64,000 bases of DNA, taken from Pteria penguin. Lineage: Eukaryota; Mollusca; Bivalvia; Pterioida; Pteriidae. The notes beneath the pieces were generated by a model. That model saw only the letters and a list, made by a program, of their open reading frames with translations. It was not told where the DNA came from and made no database searches. Each line of letters begins with the position of its first letter. Positions within the stretch are counted from its first letter, which is position 1. The position numbers and the translations under genes were made by a program. The stretch is taken from contig CM068592.1 in the NCBI GenBank assembly GCA_035048485.1, positions 41,386,045 through 41,450,044 of the forward strand, in the 5' to 3' direction. This document shows positions 23,376 to 35,069 of the stretch, piece by piece.

Positions 23376-24879
23376 TTACTTCCTGTTTTGGAGTTTGTTT
23401 TTGTTTTTGTTTTGTTTTGGTTTTTTTGAAATACATAAATAATTTCGTTCCTCTCCCTGCGAAGAGTTCTCTTTCCTGACCAGGTATGCCCACATCATCA
23501 AAGTTATCTCGTTCGCCGTACAATACTTAACGAGCAGGTGTTAAAGTAAACCGGAAGTGGATTGTTTTCAGTGCTCTTGTACAGAGTCATGTCAGAGACG
23601 ACGACCTATACAGTATGTTATGATATAATCAGACATATAGGTTGGCAATGTTATGCTAATAGATAACACATATGATTGACGCTTTTAGGGGGTTAATTCC
23701 TATTGGCGAATCCTGCGTATCATCTGATTTTATGACTGAGATATTCTGGGGAATCCTTATTTAAAAAGAAAAGAATGTTGATGAACCCAACCCAATACAA
23801 ATTCTAAAGGAAGAAGTGGAGGGATTTCCTTACGTGTTGCCGCAGTGAGTTGAGACCAAGCCAAAGTAATTTTTAATAAATGATTTGGAGTGCGAGTCTT
23901 TTTCCCTTATCAGTGTATGCATCCAAATCTTATTTACTCCTTTATCTTTGTATACAACATTAGATAATAAACAAAATAAACAATAAAACAATGGTTTAAT
24001 TGTCTAATGCTGAGATGACACAGACGACTTTTCATGGGTTATGCTCCTCGGGATTTATCTTCAGTTTCTAAGTAAAATCTTATTTTTCGATATTTTGTTC
24101 AATATGACTACTGCACAAAATGAGAAAAAAATCAAGATTAATATGACATCTATCTGTGCTTCTCCAGTGAATTCAAATGCTGATTATCATGTATTTACAA
24201 TAATACTAATAATATTGACTGAAAATGTGCATCATTGCTTACGATAAAACCAAACTCTTACTCCATAATACATTCGGAATCTCTCCGATCTCTTCTTATT
24301 AAAGGTTCGGGCATTATGTTAAACGTTAAACTCGAAGCGGACATGTAACCCCATTCGTATGCTATCGACTGCAGAGTGAAAATACTTGTGAAATGAGCTA
24401 TTCATACTTTGGCCGAGTTAAAGACGCCTAGCGAAAGCGGTCAATTGCGAGGGCAATGGACTAGGAGGGTAGACTATAAGCCAGGATGACAACAAATGAA
24501 GTCAAACATGAATGTCAGTGATTGATTTTTAGTTATCAGTTTATTAATCCGTCGTTAGATTGATTAGTTGATCGATTGATAGATTTAGATGGATTTGTTA
24601 TCCAGAGGGTGGATGTACCTAGGTAATTATAAAAACTGACAAACTGAACGACGCTCCTCGTCACAACGCGAGTATGTCAGCTAAACGCTAAACGTGTGAA
24701 AAGTGTAAATCCTATGTACTTCCAAACATTAACAAACTCGCTTAGAACACCAGGCGTTATTGAATGTTTTGCCTCTCTATACAGATAGGATTTCCACCAC
24801 CTTTGGGTGGCATCAAAGCGAGGCCCAGACAATACATTATGATCATTTCAACAGACCCGGGTTAAGGCAACCGGTGTCA
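23374..24879. other. Unique sequence, no gene seen
   Basis: A T/G-rich tract follows the triplets to about 23430. Beyond it I recognise no gene; a 68-codon frame at 24041-24247 has no recognisable features. A short hairpin CCACC-TTT-GGGTGG lies near 24799. Confidence 0.5.
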
Positions 24880-25838
24880 CGCTTGGGTTGGATCACGACG
24901 GGTTCTGGCTTCAACCAGGTGGTACGCTTGACTTAGATCTCGACCTCTGGCTTCACCCATGTGGCATACTTGGCTCGGATCACAACGTCCCGGGTTATAG
25001 TTTCAGCCAGGTGGCATGCTTGGCTCGAATCACAATGTCCCGGGTTCAAGCTTCAGCCATGTGGTATATCTGGCTCGGATCACAATGTCCCAGGTTCTAG
25101 CTTCAGACGGGTGGCATGCCTGGCTCGGATCACGACCTCCCGGGTTCTAGCTTCAGCCGGGTGGCACGCTTGGCTTGGATCACTACCTCAAGGGTTCTAG
25201 CTTCAGCCAGGTGGCATGCTTGGCTTGGATCACAACGTCCCGGGTTATAGCTTCAGCCAGATGGCATGTCTGGCTCGGATCACGACCTCCCGGTTCTAGC
25301 TTCAGTCGGGTGGCATGCCTGGCTCGGATCACAATGTCCCGGGTTTAAGCTTCAGCCATTTGGCGTGCTTGGCTCGGATGACAACGTCCCGGTTTTACCT
25401 TAAGTCGGGTGGCATGCCTTTCTCGGATCACAATGTCTCTGGTTCTAGCTTCAGCCAGGTGGGGTGCCTGACCCGGATCACAATGTCCCGGATTCTAGCG
25501 TCAGCCGGGTGGCATGCTTGGCTTGGATCACGATATCCCGGGTTCTAGCTATAGCCAGATGGCATACTTGGCTCGGATCATAATGTCTCGGGTTCTAGCT
25601 TCAGTCAGGTCGTTCACCTGGCTCGGATCACAATGTCCCGGATTCTAGCGTCAGCCGGGTGGCATGCCTGGCTCGGATCACGATATCCCGGGTTCTAGCC
25701 TCAGCCAGGTGGCATACCTGGCTCCGATCATGATGTCCTGAGTTCTGGCTTCAGTCGGGTGGCATGCCTGGCTCGGATCACGATGCCCCGGTTTCTAGAT
25801 TCAGTCGGGTGGCTCGGATCACGATATCCCGAGTTCAT
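24880..25838. repeat. 49-50 bp minisatellite, about 19 copies
   Basis: The unit runs 'ggatcacaatgtcccgggtt', 'ctagcttcagccaggtggca', 'tgcttggctc'. Landmarks at 24977, 25027 and 25077 are 50 bp apart. Copies vary at the positions after 'cac' (aatgt/aacgt/gacct/gatat) and at 'cca(g/t)gtgg'. Open frames of 70-79 codons are artefacts. The last unit is cut short at about 25838. Confidence 0.95.
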
Positions 25839-26540
25839 TCAGTCCACTGGTCAAATGCTGCCAGCATCTTTGTGAAATAAATTTGGCATCAATTAAAACA
25901 ACAAACAAATCCGCCCCAATACAGAGAAAATTTTTCAAATATGTAAAGTATTGTGAATGTGTCCAAAGTTAATGAAAAAAATAGTATATTATTTCCCGTC
26001 ATATCCTTCTTTACGTCCTTCTATTCTACTTTTTATTTGGAGGCAATCTGAATAAAAATGATTCTACGTTTTTGTTGATTCATTTTTGGAAGGTTTTTAA
26101 AAAAGATCATCTAATGGGGTAACAAAACAACAAGTAAAAAAATATAAATTACTAAAAGAAGATAATAATGTAACATTCGGGGCATCTCTGACTCCTCCTC
26201 CCTACTTTTACTCTCTACCTTCCACTGTCGCGAGAGAGACCGCGTTTATTGACACCTATTTAAAGGGTCCAGTTGTACGTGATAAAAGGGCTGGCTAACA
26301 GCCGAGGTCACCGTGTCTTGTTCTATAGTCAAGGTCAACGTCCGATCAATGTAAACTTGCATTTAAAGATAAATAAACAAAGATTTCAAATACTTAATCG
26401 CGTTATGTCTTCACGCTGTGAAAGACATGTGAATATTCCATAAACACTGCCTATTAGCGTGGACAGAGTGAGAAAGATAGAGGGACATTCCCAGCTGGAC
26501 ACTGTATGATAAGACGCTGGACACTACAAGGATTCCCACC
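25839..26540. other. Unique sequence, no gene seen
   Basis: AT-rich. A short perfect hairpin GGCTG-GCTAA-CAGCC lies near 26289; its loop and stem do not match a histone mRNA 3' stem-loop. AGGTCA-type motifs occur near 26305 and 26330. Confidence 0.45.
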
Positions 26541-26655
26541 GTATACCCGTGACTCGGAGGTTTGTCATTTTATATTACTACGCCGACCCCTACTGTATAC
26601 CCGGGACTCGCAGGTTTGTCATTTTATATTACTACGCCGAGCCCTAATGTATACC
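26541..26655. repeat. 53-55 bp direct duplication
   Basis: Two copies starting 'gtataccc' at 26541 and 26594, each containing 'aggtttgtcattttatatta' and 'ctacgccga', then the start of a third at 26649. The 72-codon frame across it is open only because the copies are alike. Confidence 0.85.
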
Positions 26656-27692
26656 ATTGTGATGTTTAATTTTAAGAGAATATTAAGTTTAGTGAATTCT
26701 TTAAGATATCAAGCCACAAACTAACACAGGTCACAATTCTTACTTTCGTTTTCTATGTGGATATATATGACTTTTAGAGCCATGGATTAGAAGGTTGTTA
26801 AGTGGTGTACGTCGTATTACAAACTGAGATAGGGAATAATTGAGGAGGGTCAATGAGGTTATCATAGTCCTAAAATCATAATCGAAACTTCGATACCCCT
26901 ACAAAACACATGCTTTAAACATACGGAATCGAAAATTGTTATTTACTTACTTATTTACTTATTGTCCGTTGGCGAAAGTCGCTATAGCTAAATAAATGGT
27001 TAGTGGCATTTTTGAAAACGCCAGTGCCGCCTACCGTGACATGTGATGTGAGCTTACTTTGTCTTCTCGAACTATAAAGACAGAAAAAAGGAAATTTGCC
27101 GGAGTGTATTACATGACATTAATATTAAATTATATTATGTTGTATAATATTATATGAATTATATATTACATATATCATATTTGTTGGCTTGGCGGGTCCA
27201 TGCGTCTGTCCAAACAAGAGGCACTCGCTCCTCTCGCGCATGTAGTCTCACCATCCAGTAGTCTGTGAATGTCCGCTGTGGTACATTGTACGTTGTTGTG
27301 AGGCCATTTCAATTCACTTCTAAGATAAAAGTATCACTATCCGTCGAAAGACTATTCACCCCATGTAAAGTGAAACTGAAAATACTGTGAACAACACACC
27401 TAGAGTGTGATATGAGTCTTCGATTGCACGGTAACCACAGTGTCGGTGCCGACTGATGACGGTCGATTGACGAAGTACAATCAGTTTGAGTAGCAAAGCA
27501 GTTTGCGAGTCCTACCTTCCGTAAGTAAAGCTGATAAGAACTGTTAATATTAATATGTCTAATGCTTTAGATAACGTGTAAAAATGGGAGTTTTCGTAAT
27601 GAAAATATATTTTCGCATACCTATAGTTTACTTTGTCCAATTTTGGACTTATGAAAATGAAACTGTGATTATGTGACAATAATTTATTCAAT
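26656..27692. other. Unique sequence, no gene seen
   Basis: AT-rich with an (ACTT)n patch near 26944-26960 and an AT-only run near 27127-27180. No open frame of note. Confidence 0.5.
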
Positions 27693-28875
27693 AATTAACA
27701 AAGCAACACATGTTGTATTGAACATCCTGTGACAAAGCAACACATGATGTATTGTACATTCTATGACAAAGCAACACATGATGTATGGGACATCCTGTGA
27801 CAAAGCAACACATGATGTATTGAACATCCTATGACAAAGTAATACATGATGTATTTGTCAGCGTATGACAACACAAAACATGATGTATTGGACATCTTAT
27901 GACAAAGCAACACATGATGTGTCGGACATTCTATGACAAAGCAACGCATTATGTATTGACATCCTATGACAGCAACACATGATGTGTTCAACATTCTATG
28001 GCAAAGCAACACATGATGTATTGGACATTCTGTGACAAAGCAACACACGTTGTATTAGACGTTCTATGACAGCAACACATGATGTATGGGACATCCTGTG
28101 ACAAAGCAACACACGTTGTATTAGACGTTCTATGACAGCAACACATGATGTATGGGACATTCTGTGACAGCAACACATGATGTGTTCAACATTCTATGGC
28201 AAAGCAACACATGATGTATTGGACATTCTGTGACAAAGCAACACACGTTGTATTAGACGTTCTATGACAGCAACACATGATGTATGGGACATACTGTGAC
28301 AAAGCAACACACGTTGTATTAGACGTTCTATGACAGCAACACATGATGTATGGGACATCCTGTGACAAAGCAACACACGTTGTATTAGACGTTCTATGAC
28401 AGCAACACATGATGTATGGGACATCCTGTGACAAAGCAACACACGTTGTATTAGACGTTCTATGACAGCAACACATGATGTATGGGACATCCTGTGACAG
28501 CAACACATGATGTATTGGACATTCTGTGACAAAGCAAAATTTTATGTATTGGACGTCCTATGACAAAGCAACACATCATATATTAGACATTCTGTGACAA
28601 AGCAAGATCTTATGTATTGGACGTCCTACGACAAAGCAACACATGATATATTGGACTTCCTATGAGAAAGCAACACATCGTATATTAGACATCCTGTAAC
28701 AAAGCAACACATGATGTATGGGGCATCTTATGACAAAGCAACACATGATGTATGGGACATTCTATGACAAAGCAACACATAATTCATTGAACATCCTGTG
28801 ACAAAGCAACACATGGTGTATTGAGTGTTCAATGATAAAGCAGCACATGATGCATTGACCTTTCTATGAGAAGGA
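27693..28875. repeat. 34-bp minisatellite with a 66-bp higher-order repeat
   Basis: The basic unit joins 'tgacaaagcaacacatgatg' to 'tattggacattcta' (34 bp). Between about 28040 and 28500 a two-unit block of 66 bp (34 + 32, one unit lacking 'aa' in 'acaaagc') is repeated; the landmark 'cacacgttgt' occurs at 28044, 28110, 28242, 28308, 28374 and 28440. Since 66 is a multiple of three, minus-strand frames up to 112 codons are open there. Both ends of the array are degenerate. Confidence 0.95.
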
Positions 28876-29000
28876 AACATAAGATTTTTGGACACCGTCC
28901 AACTTAATATCAGTACATTGAGGTCATGGTGCACGTTAGCACGTTATAAGTTCACATCAAATGTAACAGAGAATTATCTCGAATACATAAATCGTTTAAA

Positions 29001-29066
29001 ACTAACTAAATACTGTACCATGACTGACTAAATACTGTACCATGACTGACTAAATACTGTACCATG
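29001..29066. repeat. 22-bp tandem repeat, 3 copies
   Basis: Three copies of a 22-bp unit containing 'gactaaatactgtaccatg' at 29001, 29023 and 29045. Only the first differs, by one base. Confidence 0.95.
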
Positions 29067-30123
29067 ACTGCAAAACATACGACATTGTTACCTTGTATGT
29101 TTGCATCAACAAGTACACGCATAAATGTGAGGGAATGGATACATCATTTACAATAATAGCAACGCGTTACTCACAAAGTACGTGGATTGTTCTATTTTGT
29201 GTTATACTCCCAAAATAATTGTTCTATTTTATGACTACCCCTGATCTCACCTCAGCAGTAGCATCATTAAAAAATCAAAACGTTAAAAAGTAGAACACGA
29301 CCCTTATTTCCAATACCATAGCATGTTTACAGTCAATGGTTAGTAAGTAAAGTTGACCTATGCTTTCAGTTCTTGAGATATCTGTGGGATACAAAATGTA
29401 AAATGTATTTCATACCATAAATACTATAAATACTATAAATAATGTCATTTGCTCAATACGAGCTGCTCATGTCCTGAGAGAAACCTGATGTGAAAGTTAA
29501 AAACTGAAGAGGGGTGGCCTAATTCCTGCTGGATAAGCCAAAAGGTGATGACATAGGGTCAACTTCCTGCATGGTTTAGATAAAAGAGGGATTTACGGAC
29601 AGTCTTATTAAGGACTATGTTATAACTGAAAGAGAAATCAATATGAGACAAAATATACATGTACCAGTTTAGTATACCATATGCTAATTTCGACAACTTA
29701 TGTCTCTGCAGTGATGCTTGGGACCGACACTATGGAAATCCTGAGTATGAATAATGTAAGAGCAAATTAATTACCAGACCGACATAAAAGTAAGAGACAA
29801 GGAACCAATCTAAGGTCAGATCTATGCATGAAGGAGATATTCCTTAATTCAATGAAAATTTACAAATTTAGTCTTAGTAAATTCCTAGTTACAGAATAAC
29901 TAAAAATTGAGTTTGTGATTGTCCTCGGGTACTGACAGTCCACCGGCAGCGGTGTCGATCCAATGGTAATAATGAATATAAAATACATGTATATATTAGT
30001 GAAACTGTGCACTTAACGAAGTTAACCAGATTAACATTGCTTGCTGTGTGGAACAATTTATCGTCATACATATCTATTAAATTGGGGGGGGGGGGGTTAA
30101 GAGGTTGGTAACCTCCTGCTTTC
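29067..30123. other. Unique sequence, no gene seen
   Basis: Includes 'aaatactat' direct repeats near 29419-29440 and a run of 12 G at about 30085-30096. A minus-strand frame at 29889-30125 runs through that G run and is not credible. Confidence 0.5.
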
Positions 30124-30191
30124 ATGTCGCGATATAACTGAAATATTGTTGAAAGCGACGTAACACACCAATCAACAACAACAACAACTAT
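30124..30191 (+). mobile_element. 5'-truncated SINE tail
   Basis: The segment 'atgtcgcgatataactgaaa' continuing 'tattgttgaaagcgacgtaa' and ending in (CAA)n is a sequence I associate with the 3' end of tRNA-derived SINEs in molluscs. No tRNA-like head lies upstream, so the copy is truncated. The tail of the element at 9.5 kb is a diverged relative. Confidence 0.6.
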
Positions 30192-30764
30192 TAAATTGTG
30201 GTATTTCTATATAGATCTACAGCTAAAATCGGAAACCTTTACCGACCCCGTAATGTCCTCACCTGTGTCCACGATAACAATGCGCTTGTACTAATGCCAT
30301 GTACTTTTCTCGAGATATAAACGTGAAGATAAGTATTAAAGGTTTGATTCTAAATTAAGCATTTTCTATTTATTTAAGGAATTGCTTAAGCTGATATCAA
30401 AACAGAAAACCCATTTAGGCATCGATTTTCACTAAATCCGTTGTCAAATCAAAATCTAAATTCGATTGCTTTATTTATTCTTAATTCATTCTTTTGTATA
30501 GATTTTCATAAATGGGATATAACCCAAACATTAATTTGATTACACAGAATGTGGGAGGACATCGATTTAACTTCTATAACGACCAATCATTAGCGCTTGT
30601 TTTAGGAAGCATTCTGTTTGATCATCCGTTAAACACGTTTTTGTGACGTTTTATGCATTATTGGATCCGGAATTACGATATACAAAGCAGTGGCGGTATA
30701 AATGAGGTGACTTCCTTATTTCACCTATAGATTATCAATCGGTTAAGCACACTTTTTTAGGAAT
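30192..30764. other. Unique AT-rich sequence, no gene
   Basis: Nothing recognised beyond AT-rich unique sequence. Confidence 0.5.
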
Positions 30765-31066
30765 AGACCCATCCCTACCCAGGCCTTCCCCATCACACCA
30801 ACTATATCCACCACTATTTCTGTTCTCCCACTTGATCCTTTCGAACCCTTTCCTCTTTTTCTATTTTTCTCCTTTTCCATCAGCTTTCCTCTGTCTTATT
30901 TCCCTCCTACATTTTCTCTCACCTGATCCAGCAATACCTTTCTTTCCTTTATCTCCCTCTCAAATCCATTCATTCTCCCTCATACCCCGTCCCTCCTACA
31001 TTTTCTCCCATCTGATTTTTCCTTCCCCTATCCATTTCCTCCCCATTTTTCTCCCTCCAGTCCCTT
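30765..31066. repeat. Polypyrimidine tract with decayed internal repeats
   Basis: About 300 bp of mostly C and T on the plus strand. 'ctcctacattttctc' recurs near 30904 and 30992, so a decayed repeat of roughly 88 bp may underlie it. The same C/T-rich character resumes after the palindrome, to about 31330. Long polypyrimidine tracts can form triplex DNA. Confidence 0.7.
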
Positions 31067-31177
31067 TGTCATATGTAATATAGATAATTTGTTTGGTCAA
31101 TTATCATATTCATTATGACTAATAGTCATAATGAATATGATAATTGACCAAACAAATTATCTATATTACATATGACA
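31067..31177. repeat. Perfect 55-bp inverted repeat with 1-bp spacer
   Basis: Arms 31067-31121 and 31123-31177 are exact reverse complements around a single A at 31122. I checked all 55 positions. The outer ends read TGTCATATGTAATATAG and its complement. It interrupts a polypyrimidine tract, so it looks inserted. It could form a cruciform, or in RNA a 55-bp hairpin. A minimal inverted-repeat transposon, a fold-back from replication template switching, or an assembly artefact are all possible. Confidence 0.97.
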
Positions 31178-31400
31178 CCTTCCTCCTCCCTTATGTCCTC
31201 TCTCTACGAGCGCCTTTTCTTCTTTCTTCTACTCGATGTTCCCGCCCTGTTTCATTTCCTGCCCTTTAACCACCTCTTGTACCCCCCACAACCCCACAAA
31301 ATGCCCCTCTCTCCCGGTGCTCCTTCCTCCTACCCCTGGCGTTATTCTTTAGTAGCGTTTATAGATTATGAAGTATTTGTTTTCAATTTGGATTGGCTCA

Positions 31401-31520
31401 GTAGCGGATTTAAAGGAAATGTGGGGAGATTATACAGCCCCGAATCATTTTATTTTTACTTTTCATTTTAGAACCCCCCCCCCCCCCCCCCCCCCCACCC
31501 CCCCCCCCCCCCCCCCCCAT
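31401..31520. mobile_element. Probable copy of the 'gcggat' inverted-repeat element, with poly-C
   Basis: 'cagtagcggatttaaagg' resembles the end of the element at 50.3 kb ('taaatccgct'). It is followed by poly-C at 31474-31496 and 31498-31518 (about 23 and 21 C around one A). Long C runs are typical of the interior of these elements. The second end was not found, so the call is tentative. Confidence 0.35.
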
Positions 31521-31785
31521 TTTTCCTGAAATCTTTTAAAATTCTCTGTCACAGCTCAGTTTATAATTTGTCCTTGATTACTAACACAGATGACCGCCGA
31601 TCGCAATTGATGGTAAAATTTTGCCAAGGAAAGGGGTACCAATTTACAATAATAATGAAATAGTGAACTTAGCTTGTCAGACCACAAAAGCAGTGTGCAT
31701 ACTCTATCCTCCTTTACATGTAGGTAACTTATCACTGACCAATGTAATATTTGATATCTTGTGTAAAATTCATATAAATGGTGAT

Positions 31786-32072
31786 AGCCAGTAGTGGAGG
31801 AAGGATTTAGTTCCCAGCCAGTAGTAGGAAGGAGCCAGTTTACTGCCAATAGTAGAGGAAGGACCCATTTCACAGCCAGTAGTGGAGGAAAGACTCAGTG
31901 TTCGGCCAATAGTGGAGGAAGGACCCAGTTCACAGCCAGTAGTGGAGGAAGAGCCCAGTGCGCAGTCAGTAGTAGGAAGGAGCCAGTTTACTGCCAATAG
32001 TAGAGGAAGGACCCAGTTCACAGCCAGTAGTAGAGGAAGAGCCCAGTGCGTGGCCACTAGAGGAGGAAAGGG
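31786..32072. repeat. 30-bp minisatellite, about 10 copies
   Basis: The unit joins 'gccagtagtggaggaaggac' to 'ccagttcaca', with a 27-28 bp variant 'gtagtaggaaggagccagtt'. The variant recurs at 31821 and 31969, 148 bp apart, so a block of about five units was duplicated. Frames are open on both strands (68-124 codons) because of the period. Confidence 0.93.
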
Positions 32073-34478
32073 CCCAATGCTAACTACCAATCGCTGACCT
32101 TTCCCACTATTGTCTATTGTCAAGCATTTTCTTCTGATTTCCACTAATTGTAATGCATTTAAAGTTTATGTTATAGAGCACTTTTACTGTACTTAACATG
32201 TCCATAAATCATTCAAATAACCAAACATTTACATAAAACGACAATCATACTATAGCATTTGTTCGCTTTTCAGGCTGTGGGTGTTGATATATGTATTTTA
32301 TATGGATAGATAAAAACGTCATATTGGTTCATACCATTGTTCTTTATTGTTTTGTTATGATTTGATTTCATCTTAGGTCGTTGCACCTTTTAGATTTAAA
32401 ACATTTGACATAGTGACCTTTTATACATCCTATACGTGGCAAAAAAAATGTATTCAACTTAGAGTGCAAAAATATATACATTTCCATAGAATCAGATAGA
32501 GCTCGTAAATCAATGCATCTTAAACAATTTACACTGCGAAAATGAGGGGAATCACTTGAAAAGTGTGTAAAAATTAAGGAAGTCCAAGAAAATAAAAATG
32601 TGGTCAAATTTTGATTTCTAATTGGAGTAAAAACTATATTCACCGTTGATCTATGCAACCGATCGAAGGAGGTTTTTCAATGGAGGGTACCGTCTTGGGT
32701 AAATGTCGCCCCGCCCTGAATCCACCACTTGACGTGTCTTATGAAAAAACAATACCTTTAGCAGTCTTCGAGTACTTCATCCCTATCAGGATTCGTCAAA
32801 AGGTTTTAGTGGCTCTGGGGAAGTTAAAACAATAAATGTAATCTGTGGTACGCACATACAACGAACATCTCGCTATGACGTTAGATCGCCTGTGACGTCG
32901 GCTCAGGTAAGCTAGGTATTTTGTCTGAAGGATACATGTCTTAGATCTTGTTTGATATGCACTTAGTGGGGGGGCTTCTGTAATTTTAGTAACGAATACA
33001 GAACTTTAACATAACTCGAGACAATATATAGAATACAGTGATACTGGTTGATTAACATCACACACGAGTTGATTCCCCTTAGTAATGGCGGCACTAGTAT
33101 CGAAGTATCAATTACTTTTCCTGAAGGTTACTTTGATCTCTATGAATGAGAATATTAGTCGAAGCTTCTTTTAAAGGTCAATGAAAAGAGATGTCCCCTA
33201 TAAATGTTGAAACACACAAAGAATACCACCGTGGCTTTTCATTTTCAAAATTTTCAATAGTTGAATTTACCCTCAGTCAGCAGCAAATGCGATTGCTGGA
33301 AACACTTGAACCATTTATATGAATATCCCATTAGCCGAATTGTATTTGTGTTCCTTGTCAAAGATAGTCTAGAGATAGCATTTTCATCAAAAAGATGAAG
33401 CTGGCAAACATATCCACTTAGAAGCCAAGAATCAGGGTCGATAGGTGCATTGATACCCTTTGTAAAAGCCTAAGGAAGTAGTACCGGTCCATAACCCACT
33501 ATTAAATACATCATCGCAATGCAATACGAAATATCGCAGTTCTCCGTTTTTCTTTCATAGTTTTGTAATTTATAAAGGGAACAGAATGCATATTCTAACA
33601 TTAATTTAAAGTTTTGCAAGATTTTGCATAATAGTCCCTACACTCGTTGACAGAGGTGCACGTGATTACCTGGCACGACTGCTCGATGCTCTGGATAGAA
33701 AACCACCAGTCCCGTATAATAAGAGGCCAAAACAAGCAAGTACATCGAACCCGATCATAAATTATTTTTTATAATCAAATGTACTGCGTGTAATTGAATA
33801 GATTAATTATACCATTCAAGATTTATTAAACTACATCTTTTTTTATTCTGTACGTGTATGAACCCTGACTTTTGATTCTATTTTTAGCAGGATGCATGCG
33901 CCATTTCTTTACGAGTTGATAATTGAAACCATCGATCTATTTGACTGAATTGATAGGTCCTCTGATTGACATACTGCTGAAGCAGTACAGCCAGTGTATT
34001 TGGCAAGTTTTGTAATGTTTCCTCAGAATGATGGATCGGTGATCGCCATTGCTTGACAGGTCACCTAGAAATGTTAGTGCACACTGACATGCCTTTCACG
34101 TTTTTGTAGATTTACTACAAAACATTTTTACGTCAAGAGGATAAGACATTTCAATGTGATAGATATGTAAAGAAGTAGAAAGGACACTGAGAAGACAAAA
34201 ATATGAAAGGAAAGTCAAATAAGGAAGGGGAGGGGTTATTAACATGAATAAATTTGAATCGGACCTGGAACTCGACGTCATTTTAGAAAGGAAAGTGGGT
34301 GGAAAAATAAAGCGCTACTGTTTAGCAATATAATGACAAAGCGTCACAGAGAGGGGGTCCTCTTCAGACATATTTTCTGAGAGGGGGAATTCATGTTGTC
34401 GTGTTCTATTTTACTGATTTAACACCTTAAAGTATTATATATTCAACACTGATTTTCACCCTATAGAGGATGCAATAG
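32073..34478. other. 2.4 kb of unique sequence, no supported gene
   Basis: Open frames of 60-96 codons (32368-32658 minus, 32653-32835 plus, 34096-34281 minus) show no domain I recognise. A good splice-donor string CAG|GTAAGC occurs at 32904-32909, close to TGACGT motifs, but with no credible exon. No RNA gene seen. Confidence 0.5.
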
Positions 34479-34612
34479 GGTGTTATCTGCCCTTGAAAAA
34501 AACTCACTTTCTGCGTGTCGCTGTGAGATATATATATACACGACTGACCATATCTCATTATGGTTAAATGACCACACAAATAAGAAAAGTAAATTGAAAT
34601 AACAGACATTGC
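34479..34612 (+). mobile_element. Dispersed repeat, copy A
   Basis: Starts 'gtgttatctgcccttga', contains a 'tatatatata' patch, then 'ctgaccatatctcattatgg' and 'aataagaaaagtaaattgaa'. The same blocks in the same order and orientation occur at 49309-49460. The family is unnamed to me; it has no coding capacity and looks non-autonomous. Confidence 0.7.
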
Positions 34613-34869
34613 TCATTTTATACAACTCCTCCACTGAAAGAACAAGAGCAGATAATCCACCCTATCGTGAATAATGAGGGTGTGGCGTGCAGAACAAATA
34701 AAACAATATATACATTCTTTGGAGAGACCTACATTTTCGTTTATACTCCATGTAGGTGTATAAAGTCTGTCGTGGTTTCCAAGATCCTACAGAAGTAGTG
34801 TTACCATAGATCATAGGCATAGAGTGTGTATTGTCGTGGATATCCATCACACTCCTGTACGTCAGCGGT
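34613..34869. other. Unique sequence, no gene
   Basis: Nothing recognised; a 62-codon minus-strand frame (34662-34850) is within chance. Confidence 0.5.
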
Positions 34870-34922
34870 CACGTGCACCGTACTTGACGTCACACCTGTA
34901 CAGCCTATAGAACCTATTTATA
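34870..34922 (+). promoter_or_regulatory. E-box, CRE and TATA-like cluster
   Basis: CACGTG (34870-34875), a perfect CRE TGACGTCA (34885-34892) and TATTTATA (34915-34922) follow each other within 53 bp, an order and spacing found in simple metazoan promoters. The transcript, if any, would run into a mobile-element copy. No exon is recognised, so this is a weak candidate. Confidence 0.3.
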
Positions 34923-34955
34923 ATTCAGAAACAAAACAATACATGTAGCATAACA

Positions 34956-35069
34956 CATGCGCGGATCCAGAAATTTTTGTCAGAGGTAAATTTTTCTCTC
35001 CAACCCAAAAATGCCCAAAAATTACCTTTTTTGGGTAAAATTTTCGGATTCCACGGGAGGGGGGGGGGG
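34956..35069 (+). mobile_element. Truncated copy of the 'gcggatccag' inverted-repeat element
   Basis: Begins 'catgcgcggatccagaaatt' and shares blocks in order with the reverse complement of the intact element at 61.6 kb: 'ggtaaatttttctct', 'aaaatgcccaaa', 'attaccttttttgg', 'taaaattttc'. It ends in a run of 11 G. The second inverted repeat is missing or badly decayed. Confidence 0.8.

Noticed and set aside
22915..23523. A 202-codon minus-strand frame with a serine run and Thr/Pro repeats, like a mucin
   Set aside because: The Thr/Pro and Ser stretches are translations of triplet microsatellites that are open in several frames at once; no signal peptide or cysteine-rich domain is visible. A transcript would change my mind.
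26285..26300. Hairpin GGCTG-GCTAA-CAGCC as a histone mRNA 3' stem-loop
   Set aside because: The histone element has a 6-bp stem with a 4-nt loop and a different sequence, and no histone frame lies upstream.
32653..32912. A possible exon ending in the strong donor CAG|GTAAGC at 32904-32909
   Set aside because: The upstream 60-codon frame stops at about 32835, before the donor, and has no recognisable sequence; a single good donor string is expected by chance at this scale.
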